This document shows, in pieces, positions 8,004-14,458 of a stretch of 64,000 bases of DNA (within the stretch, counting starts at the first letter, position 1; every line of letters begins with the position of its first letter). The stretch spans positions 62,001 through 126,000 of the forward strand of contig JADKEA010000019.1 of NCBI GenBank assembly GCA_016718275.1. Reading direction: 5' to 3'. This stretch comes from Candidatus Villigracilis affinis (GTDB lineage Bacteria; Chloroflexota; Anaerolineae; Anaerolineales; Villigracilaceae). The position numbers and the translations under genes are program-made. Below the pieces are notes generated by a model. That model worked only from the letters and a program-made list of their open reading frames with translations. It made no database searches and was not told the origin of the DNA.

Positions 8004-8029
8004 AAACATAATGACCCATCGTCTATAAT
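8000..8029 (+). promoter_or_regulatory. Possible sigma70-type promoter
   Basis: TTGTAA at 8000-8005 and TATAAT at 8024-8029 are separated by 18 nt, upstream of the DUF4190-like gene at 8062 (leader about 25 nt). It starts inside the tail of the preceding terminator, so the downstream gene would be an independent unit. Confidence 0.4.
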
Positions 8030-8061
8030 TTATTATTCAACTTTATCAAGGAGCATTACCA

Positions 8062-8454
8062 ATGCAATCCCCCGAAAAACCGACCCGACTTGGAACTATT
8101 TCATTCATCCTTGCCATCATCATCGTTGTACTCTGGTGCATTTACTTCATTCTCTTCGCCGCAATGACCGAAGGCGGGCTGACCTTCGGCACCGACAGCG
8201 AAACCGCGGGCTATGCCCTCGTCCTCGGCGGTGGCACAGTCATGGCTGTGTTGACCGTCTTGCTCACCCTCGCAGGCATCATCTTCGGCATTATGGCGTT
8301 GCGCAAGCAAGACCCAAAACGCGGGCTCGCCATCGCAGGGTTGGTCTTGAATTTTCTGTGCTTTGCGCCGTATTGTCTCTTCTTTTTGTTGATTATGCTT
8401 GGCGGGTTATCCGCAATGGACTTTTCGAAATTCATCCCCTCTTTTGCCCCTTAA
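8062..8454 (+). CDS. Small DUF4190-like membrane protein, paralogue 2
   Basis: A 130-residue paralogue of the 6555-6911 product. It has a polar start (MQSPEKPTRLG), a hydrophobic helix, a Gly-rich segment (LVLGGGTVMAVLTVLL), then IMALRKQDPKRGLAIAGL and two further hydrophobic stretches. AAGGAG lies 9 nt upstream of the ATG. Its stop codon is immediately followed, with no spacer, by the stop codon of the convergent holA. Function is unknown. Confidence 0.78.
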   Translation: MQSPEKPTRLGTISFILAIIIVVLWCIYFILFAAMTEGGLTFGTDSETAGYALVLGGGTVMAVLTVLLTLAGIIFGIMALRKQDPKRGLAIAGLVLNFLCFAPYCLFFLLIMLGGLSAMDFSKFIPSFAP

Positions 8455-9423
8455 TTATCTAGCCAGTTCCACAACCAATGTATCGAGAGCCAGATCCAAT
8501 GTGATCTGGCTCGTTTTGACTCTCTCGTCGATGTTCAGCAGGCGATGGTAAATGCTTTCAAGTGATTCCATCGAAAAACGCGCCGCCTGCCCTGTGGTTT
8601 TCTCCGCCACAAATGGATGCACGCCCAGCGCGCGCGCGACATCGTCTTTATTTCCGCGCCCATCTAAAATCTCTCTGGCCTGAATCAATAATCTAAATTG
8701 ACGCACCACCATGCCCCATAACGAAAATGGGTCTTCGTTTTCGAGCAAGCGATGCAATAACTTTTGAGCGACTTTTCCATTGCCCTGCGATAAAGCATCG
8801 ACGAAATCAAAAACACTTTGCTGGGACGTGACGATACAAACCGCTTCCACATCCGACCCGTGAATGGGTCTGGCCCAATTGACATACGCCAGCAATTTGG
8901 AGAGTTCCATCCCCGCCTGACGGGTATCCACGCCGACCATCTCTGCCAGCCGTGCCGCAGCAGGCGGATCGATCTGCCCGCCCTGATTCTTCGCTTCGTT
9001 GATGATCCAGCCGGGCATATCTCTTTGCTTGGGGAGGAAAAAGGTTTGCGTTTTTACCTGTGGTTTGTTTTTATCCGCCCATTTCATCAGCCAGTGTTTT
9101 TCTACTTCCTTTGGCTCGATGGATTCGTAAATGACGAGCTTTGCTGTGTCGGGCGCTTTCTCCAGAAATTCCAAAAACTTCTTCCGCGTGGATGGATTGT
9201 TGAATTTCCCCGATGGCCCTGCAATAAAGACCAGCCTCTTCGACGCGAGGAAGGGCATCGCATTGACCGCGTTGTTGAGGTCGTTCTCGGTCATGGTGCG
9301 CGCTTCGAGACGGGTCGTGTTCATGTCTGCCGTGGTGGGGTCAGTGAAATCCGACTCGAAGTCCTTGAGCTTGCGCGTGATCGCAAATTCGTCGTTGCCG
9401 TAGAGGAGGAAGACGTTGGGCAT
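8455..9423 (-). CDS. holA: DNA polymerase III delta subunit (clamp-loader wrench)
   Basis: A 322-residue HolA. In this family the delta subunit opens the beta sliding clamp within the clamp-loader complex. The N-terminus reads VFLLYGNDEFAI, the degenerate nucleotide-binding segment typical of delta, followed by the AAA-like domain, a helical linker (AARLAEMVGVDTRQAGMELSKL) and the C-terminal collar domain (LWGMVVRQFRLLIQAREIL). Length matches the family. No Shine-Dalgarno is obvious. It lies 39 nt after the DUF6391-like gene and may be co-transcribed with it. Confidence 0.93.
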   Translation of the reverse strand: MPNVFLLYGNDEFAITRKLKDFESDFTDPTTADMNTTRLEARTMTENDLNNAVNAMPFLASKRLVFIAGPSGKFNNPSTRKKFLEFLEKAPDTAKLVIYESIEPKEVEKHWLMKWADKNKPQVKTQTFFLPKQRDMPGWIINEAKNQGGQIDPPAAARLAEMVGVDTRQAGMELSKLLAYVNWARPIHGSDVEAVCIVTSQQSVFDFVDALSQGNGKVAQKLLHRLLENEDPFSLWGMVVRQFRLLIQAREILDGRGNKDDVARALGVHPFVAEKTTGQAARFSMESLESIYHRLLNIDERVKTSQITLDLALDTLVVELAR

Positions 9424-9462
9424 GGGTTGGCGTTTGATGTAGGGGCGCAGCGCCGCTGTGTC

Positions 9463-9948
9463 CTAACGTGTGATGACGCGATGCACGCCCTTGCGCACTG
9501 GGATGATGTCAATGATTTGCATGTTGCCCATGTTCGCTTCGGTGGTGATGCGCTGCTGTAAAACGGGGCCAAGCGGACGGGAGATGAGGAATCCGACGAC
9601 GCCGAAGAACACAGCCAGCGGCATGAGCAGAATCTTCATCAGCGTGGATTTTGCCAATCGAAGCACCGACCAGGCAAAGGTCCCGGCAAGAAGCGCAGTG
9701 GTCGCCATGTTCGTTCCGCATCCCGCATGGATCGCCAGTCCGCTTTCACCGCCGCGCAGTCGTTCCAGAGCTTCAGTGGCGGCTGCCCAAACATCCTGGG
9801 TGGAAAAATTTCCGAGCAGGAAAAAACCTGTGGGGTTGGAATGCCCTGCCATGGTGCCTGTGTGGGTGTGTGCCAGCATGTGAAGTGTGGCATGTTCGAG
9901 CGCGTGATTGCGCCGGGTTTCGAGAATGAAGGGAAGGTCGAGGATCAT
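9463..9948 (-). CDS. DUF6391-like membrane protein
   Basis: A 161-residue protein with RRNHALEHAT near residues 12-21, the hallmark of a small family found in Chloroflexota and Cyanobacteria (DUF6391). It then has a His-rich HMLAHTHTG run, a Gly-rich GLAIHAGCGTNMATT stretch, and two hydrophobic helices. The closely spaced HALEH and HMLAHTH histidines could bind a metal, but no activity is established. It has a -10 box 6 nt from the ATG, so it probably starts its own leaderless transcript from inside the end of dus. Confidence 0.72.
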   Translation of the reverse strand: MILDLPFILETRRNHALEHATLHMLAHTHTGTMAGHSNPTGFFLLGNFSTQDVWAAATEALERLRGGESGLAIHAGCGTNMATTALLAGTFAWSVLRLAKSTLMKILLMPLAVFFGVVGFLISRPLGPVLQQRITTEANMGNMQIIDIIPVRKGVHRVITR

Positions 9949-9954
9949 GGTTTG

Positions 9955-9960
9955 ATTATA
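9955..9960 (-). promoter_or_regulatory. -10 box, leaderless type
   Basis: TATAAT on the minus strand ends 6 nt before the ATG (9946-9948) of the DUF6391-like gene, in the 14-nt gap after dus. There is no clear -35. Confidence 0.45.
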
Positions 9961-9962
9961 AG

Positions 9963-10961
9963 TTAGGTCTGGAGGATGGGTGAGTCGTAAATTTTTTCGA
10001 GCAGTTCCAAAAACTCAGCCGAGGGACGGGTCTTGAGAACTTCCTTGCGTTCGTCGCGGGTGAGATGCTGCATCATCACATACTGCACCGCGTTTTTGCG
10101 GAAGAGGCGTGAGCCGTCTTCATCGCCGTAGAATTCGACACAGCGGGCGAGATGTTTGCGGATGGTTTGCTTCAGCATTTCGGGTGGAACCTGGTCGCGG
10201 TCGAGGCGGGAAAAGATCCACGGGTTGGGAATCGCGCCGCGCCCGATCATGACTGCGTCTACATGGGTGTGTGCTTTCATGCGGTCGATATCGGCGACGG
10301 TTTTTACATCGCCGCTGCCGATGACGGGAATTTTGACCAGCGATTTGACTTCGGCAATGGCATCCCAATCGGCATTGCCTGCGTAGCGCTGCTCTTTGGT
10401 ACGTCCATGCACGGCGATGAGTGAGCCGCCTTCTTCTTCCACAATGCGGGCGATGAGTTTGTAATTCTTTTTGCGATCCCAGCCGAGGCGAATCTTTCCT
10501 GTGACAGGCACGTGCAGATGCTTGACCAGCTTGCGGAAGGTGCGCGCGATCTTGAGCGGCGTAGGCATCATGCCAACGCCCGCACCGCGGTCTGCGATGG
10601 TTTTGGCGGGGCAGCCCATGTTGAGGTCGATCACGTCTGGATTATTCTCCTGAATTTGCAGCGCGGCCTGCAAAATAAGGTCGGGGTCGTCGCCGTAAAT
10701 TTGGAAAGTGATGGGACGTTCGGGCTCAGTAAAATACATCCGCTTGGCGGGCTGTTTCGAACGGCTGAGGATCTTCTCCACTTTGATGAATTCGGTGTAG
10801 CTCATGGCCGAACCCAACTCGCGGCAAAGCGAACGGAAGGGCCAATCGGAGTAGCCGTCCATGGGCGCAAGGATGGTGTCGCCGTGGATGGGTACTTCGC
10901 GGATGTGGAAGGTGGCGCCCAGAGGCTCTCGAAAAGTGGGGGAGGAATGGATGCTATTCAT
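9963..10961 (-). CDS. dus: tRNA-dihydrouridine synthase
   Basis: A 332-residue FMN-dependent Dus enzyme, which reduces specific uridines of tRNA D-loops using NADPH. The sequence shows the TIM-barrel start LAPMDGYSDWPFR, the catalytic-Cys motif NMGCPAKTIADRGAG, the FMN-phosphate-binding GSGDV and GRGAIPNP motifs, and the helical C-terminal RNA-recognition domain. The N-terminus has about 20 extra residues before the barrel. The DusB/DusA class cannot be settled by eye. It is divergent from the SLH-protein gene across a 196-nt gap. Confidence 0.93.
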   Translation of the reverse strand: MNSIHSSPTFREPLGATFHIREVPIHGDTILAPMDGYSDWPFRSLCRELGSAMSYTEFIKVEKILSRSKQPAKRMYFTEPERPITFQIYGDDPDLILQAALQIQENNPDVIDLNMGCPAKTIADRGAGVGMMPTPLKIARTFRKLVKHLHVPVTGKIRLGWDRKKNYKLIARIVEEEGGSLIAVHGRTKEQRYAGNADWDAIAEVKSLVKIPVIGSGDVKTVADIDRMKAHTHVDAVMIGRGAIPNPWIFSRLDRDQVPPEMLKQTIRKHLARCVEFYGDEDGSRLFRKNAVQYVMMQHLTRDERKEVLKTRPSAEFLELLEKIYDSPILQT

Positions 10962-11102
10962 AAAGGTTTTCTAATTTTGGAAAGTATAACAGACTCTATT
11001 TTAAGTTTCATTTATGCCTTGCAACAGGTCGCCGGGAAGGGAAATATCATTGAAATTCCATGATGCTTTTGGTACAAAAGTCCTGCTTTCTTTATTGCAA
11101 GC

Positions 11103-11108
11103 TATAAT
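11103..11108 (+). promoter_or_regulatory. -10 box upstream of the SLH-protein gene
   Basis: A TATAAT lies 49 nt upstream of the start of the SLH-domain gene, in a gap otherwise without features. No convincing -35 is seen at 16-18 nt. The gene itself has a strong GAGGAG Shine-Dalgarno. Confidence 0.4.
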
Positions 11109-11157
11109 ATCAATAACGCTGTCTTTTGTAATAAGTTAATTTTTTTGAGGAGAGAAA

Positions 11158-12594
11158 ATGAACAAAAAGCTATTTACCATCCTTTTGCTGGTTGTTTTTG
11201 TGTTCACACAATTCAGCATTGCCTCAGCTGCTCCAGTGGCAGGTGATATTATCCTGGCCCAACTCCCCACTTTTAGCGATGAATTTGACATTGACCTGGA
11301 TTGGTCCGTGACAGGAATGCCGGGCGGCGCCACCCAAAACATCTTCGCCTGGGGAAGAGTACAAACGACTCCCGCTTCAGCCTATGACCCATTTGATTGC
11401 TTTCTGGCTGCATCTGTCCCTGGCGTGAGCGATGCCTCTGGTACGTTTACCTATAATTACAATCTCGCCTGGGATCAGGAAATCTGGGAATTTACATTGA
11501 CAGTGGATGACGCCGCTGATTGTAATTCCGCCGCATTACCCGACAATGACTCGGTAATGGGCAGCACCTTTGTCGATGGCTGGTGGCTCGAAGGCTTTAT
11601 TGCCAATCCGCCCTCTTTAGACAACTCCTTCTTCGAAGAACTTCCCGTTGCTTGTAATACATTCGAATTATGGGGGGTGGCCTCAGATCAGGTACCGGAT
11701 CGTGGCATTGCTAAAATAGGTCCTAATAGCACATTGGGTTATTCCGGTTTCGAATCGTGGAATCAATCTATAACGGGAACGTTCACGCCGCCAGCTCCGC
11801 TGGGTCCGGCCAACGCCTTGCTTTCATGGGTATACACATTCCCATCCACTGCCAGTGGCACTTGGTCTTTCTCAGTGGATCCGACGGATTTTGCAGGCAA
11901 CAATTGGGGTACAACTTATTTCCGCTTTGCCCAGGTTGGTCCCGACGAACTGGTTGACTGTGCGACATTTTCTGATGTAAGCGATACCGATACCGAAGTA
12001 TATGTCCGCTATATGGCTCAGTTGGACCTGGCTCACGGCTATCTTGATGGAACCTTCAGACCCGACAGCACATTGACACGCGCCGAGATGGCCGCGTTCA
12101 TTGAGTTGGCGAACGGCATTAAGGACACTGACGACGGTTTTGCCACACCTCCGCCCGCAGGATCGGCTTGTAACTTCAGCGATGTCAGCACGGACGACTG
12201 GTTTGCTGGCTGGGTCTGGCAGGCCTGTGCAGATGGATACATGAATGGTATCGGCGGCGGATTGTTCGACCCGAATAACCTGCTCACTCGCGGACAAGTT
12301 GTGACCGTACTCGATAACATCAATATCATGGGGACCGGAAACGGCTACCTGGCCACCGAAAATGTTTTTATAAATGAATGGGGCAATTTATATCGTGAGG
12401 CCCTCTTCACAGATGTTTCTGTGGGAGCCTTCTATGCCGGGCCGGTCCGAAATGCCTACGGCGTGGGCGTCGCAGACGGAACGAGCGAAACCACCTTCTC
12501 CCCCGATCAGGCGATCCTTCGCGGTGAATTTATAAAGATGATGTACCGTACTTTGAGCAGAATTGAATCTCGATGCGTTGAGTGTAAACGATAA
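11158..12594 (+). CDS. Secreted surface protein with three SLH domains
   Basis: A 478-residue protein with a Sec signal peptide (MNKK, a Leu/Val-rich core, then ASAA-P near residue 25). A beta-rich N-terminal region of about 240 residues with several Cys is of unknown fold. The C-terminal 210 residues hold three S-layer homology units, each starting FSDVS or FTDVS and ending in an LTRAEM, LTRGQV or ILRGEF helix. SLH domains anchor proteins to cell-wall polysaccharide in many bacteria. A second Cys-rich tail (RCVECKR) ends the protein. It is monocistronic with its own terminator. Confidence 0.88.
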   Translation: MNKKLFTILLLVVFVFTQFSIASAAPVAGDIILAQLPTFSDEFDIDLDWSVTGMPGGATQNIFAWGRVQTTPASAYDPFDCFLAASVPGVSDASGTFTYNYNLAWDQEIWEFTLTVDDAADCNSAALPDNDSVMGSTFVDGWWLEGFIANPPSLDNSFFEELPVACNTFELWGVASDQVPDRGIAKIGPNSTLGYSGFESWNQSITGTFTPPAPLGPANALLSWVYTFPSTASGTWSFSVDPTDFAGNNWGTTYFRFAQVGPDELVDCATFSDVSDTDTEVYVRYMAQLDLAHGYLDGTFRPDSTLTRAEMAAFIELANGIKDTDDGFATPPPAGSACNFSDVSTDDWFAGWVWQACADGYMNGIGGGLFDPNNLLTRGQVVTVLDNINIMGTGNGYLATENVFINEWGNLYREALFTDVSVGAFYAGPVRNAYGVGVADGTSETTFSPDQAILRGEFIKMMYRTLSRIESRCVECKR

Positions 12595-12615
12595 AATACA
12601 GATAAGTTAATCACT

Positions 12616-12650
12616 GAGGCGGACCCAAAATGGGGTCCGCCTCTTTTTTT
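12616..12650 (+). terminator. Rho-independent terminator after the SLH gene
   Basis: A perfect 11-bp GC-rich stem (12616-12626 with 12633-12643) has a 6-nt loop and seven T residues. It separates the convergent SLH-protein and msrA genes. Confidence 0.9.
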
Positions 12651-12651
12651 A

Positions 12652-13203
12652 TCAAGCGGGTTGTTTCTTCAACAACTCCAGATAATGCTTTCGAAACTTC
12701 GCCACCTTCGGTGCAACAACGGCCTGACAATAGGGCTGGGACTGGTTCCGCGCGAAGTATTCCTGATGATAATTTTCAGCGATGTGGAAGTTGTTGACCG
12801 CTCCCACCTCCGTAACGATGGGGCTGCTCCAGATTCCCTGGGCATTCAACTCGCTGATGGCTTGCTCGGCGGCGGCCTTCTGCTCGGGAGTATGATAGTA
12901 GATGCCAGAGCGATACTGCGTACCCACGTCCGCACCCTGGCGGTTAAGGCTGGTGGGGTCATGGATGGCAAAGAAAACATTCAGAATATCGCGGAATGAA
13001 ATGATGGATGGATCGAATTTGATCTGCACCACCTCGGCATGTCCCGTGGTGCCACTGCAAACATCACGGTAGCTGGGATTGGAAACATGCCCGTTTGAGT
13101 AGCCTGAGTCAACGGAAAGCACACCCTTCATTTCATCGAAAACGGCTTCCAAACACCAGAAGCATCCCCCAGCCAATGTGATGGTTTCATAAGTTGTGTT
13201 CAT
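12652..13203 (-). CDS. msrA: Peptide-methionine (S)-S-oxide reductase MsrA
   Basis: A 183-residue MsrA that repairs oxidised methionine in proteins. GGCFWC at residues 12-17 contains the catalytic Cys14, and GYSNGHVSNPSYRDVCSGTTGHAE is the conserved substrate-binding region. YHQEYFARN and a further Cys in YCQAVV (probable resolving Cys) lie near the C-terminus. No MsrB domain is fused. AAAGGAG is placed about 8 nt upstream of the ATG. A perfect 12-bp palindrome lies 37 nt upstream (13240-13251). Confidence 0.96.
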   Translation of the reverse strand: MNTTYETITLAGGCFWCLEAVFDEMKGVLSVDSGYSNGHVSNPSYRDVCSGTTGHAEVVQIKFDPSIISFRDILNVFFAIHDPTSLNRQGADVGTQYRSGIYYHTPEQKAAAEQAISELNAQGIWSSPIVTEVGAVNNFHIAENYHQEYFARNQSQPYCQAVVAPKVAKFRKHYLELLKKQPA

Positions 13204-13239
13204 GATAAATACTCCTTTTTACATCATGTGAATAAAGTT

Positions 13240-13251
13240 GACAGGCCTGTC
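13240..13251. promoter_or_regulatory. 12-bp perfect palindrome upstream of msrA
   Basis: GACAGGCCTGTC is a perfect dyad 37 nt upstream of the msrA start codon. It could be a repressor or activator site; no factor can be named. Confidence 0.3.
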
Positions 13252-13313
13252 TGCAGAATAAGATGAGACGTGGACGCAAAATATTCTTAAGAGCACATTA
13301 TAGTTTAAATAAA

Positions 13314-13341
13314 AAAGAGCCGCCTCATCAGGCGGCTCTTT
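13314..13341 (-). terminator. Rho-independent terminator after the TPR-membrane gene
   Basis: A perfect 12-bp stem (13314-13325 with 13330-13341) with a 4-nt loop. On the minus strand it is followed by a T-run. It lies just after the stop codon of the 13349-14389 gene. Confidence 0.85.
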
Positions 13342-13348
13342 GGCTTGC

Positions 13349-14389
13349 CTATCTCATTCCCGCGATCGTGATCATGCCGCTGCTGATATTGATGTTCATG
13401 ATCTTCAACCCGGGAACCTGCCTGTTGATCTCATCTGTGAGCAGTTGGTTGAGCCATGACTCAGCCTGCGAGATCAAAATATCGGGGATAACCTGCTGTC
13501 CGATCTGCAGTGATTCGATCGCGAACGACGGAAGCCCGTTTACGTCCACGCTGACTCCGCCGACCGCCAGCGCAGAAGTTGAATCGATGCTGCCTTCCAC
13601 AATGCCCCAGATCTGTATCTTTCCATCACGCAGGTAGACTTGCACATCCCGCAGCGGAAGGTCGGAGCCATTCTTCATTTCCATTGCCAGCCAGGAAGTG
13701 ATCTGTTCTTCGCTGAGCGTCGCCGTATTCAGGGAGCCAGGTTGTGGCAGTGCACTCTCAAGTGCAGTCTTTGCCTGTGTGCCTGCCGTATCAGATGGCA
13801 TAATCTCCGCACCGGGGCGTTCGGGTGCGCCAATCATTCCGCTTTCTGCATTGTTGACGGCAAAACTGATTAGCGTGTCTACAAGCGGCGCGTATTCGGG
13901 ATAATTTTTAGTTACATCTGCGCGGGTTTGTGCGGCGACATTCCCAGTGACGATCTGCGTGAACGGTGTGGGTGTGGCAGGAATGATCAACTTCGCCATG
14001 TTGGACTGCGGATTATTTCTAGCCATGGCAAAGGTCGTGGCTCCCAAACCGAGCAGCATGACGGTCACGATCATCGCAACACGCAGGGTATTCCTTGCAG
14101 GAGTTGGTGCCTGACGCTGCTGGTTATAGGCTGTTGTAAGAGGTAGGGTTTTTGATTCAAGGCGGGCAATGGCGATCTTTGCTTCATTGTTGCCGGGGTT
14201 GATCTTGAGTACTTTGTTGTAGCATTCGACCTTGCGCTCTTTTTCTTCCACCACACGCGCAAGCAGCATCCATGCTGGCTCATCCTCGGGGTGGAGGGTG
14301 AGCAGTTCAACAAGATATTTCCTAGCCAGCTCGCGGTTGCCGCGCTGGAAGTTGTAATCAGCTAATTTGAGAAGTTCTTGTTTGTTCAT
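13349..14389 (-). CDS. TPR-containing single-pass membrane protein
   Basis: About 346 residues. The N-terminal 90 residues contain TPR-like helices (LADYNFQRGNRELARKYL, then AWMLLARVVEEKERKVECY and ALKINPG-like LKINPGNNEAKIAI). One transmembrane helix follows (VAMIVTVMLLGLGATTFAMA). The outer domain of about 220 residues, unknown, ends in a repeated beta-strand motif (IQIWGIVEGS, MITIAGMR) like lipid-binding or LmeA-type proteins. The topology is cytoplasmic TPR, membrane, then exterior. I preferred the ATG of MNKQELL. It lies downstream of clpC, separated by a 69-nt gap holding an inverted repeat. Confidence 0.75.
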   Translation of the reverse strand: MNKQELLKLADYNFQRGNRELARKYLVELLTLHPEDEPAWMLLARVVEEKERKVECYNKVLKINPGNNEAKIAIARLESKTLPLTTAYNQQRQAPTPARNTLRVAMIVTVMLLGLGATTFAMARNNPQSNMAKLIIPATPTPFTQIVTGNVAAQTRADVTKNYPEYAPLVDTLISFAVNNAESGMIGAPERPGAEIMPSDTAGTQAKTALESALPQPGSLNTATLSEEQITSWLAMEMKNGSDLPLRDVQVYLRDGKIQIWGIVEGSIDSTSALAVGGVSVDVNGLPSFAIESLQIGQQVIPDILISQAESWLNQLLTDEINRQVPGLKIMNINISSGMITIAGMR

Positions 14390-14397
14390 GTATTGCC

Positions 14398-14448
14398 GTA
14401 GGGACACAGCGACCCTTGATAAACTCGGGGCGGGTGCTGTGTCCCTAC
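14398..14448. repeat. Inverted repeat element between clpC and the TPR gene
   Basis: A perfect 13-bp inverted repeat: 14398-14410 (GTAGGGACACAGC) and 14436-14448, around a 25-nt centre. It resembles dispersed palindromic elements rather than a terminator, as there is no T-run. It fills nearly the whole intergenic gap. Confidence 0.65.
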
Positions 14449-14458
14449 ATTGGTTTTT

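Noticed and set aside
9131..9403. Plus-strand frames antisense to holA
   Set aside because: They carry no motifs; holA has family motifs and normal length on the minus strand.
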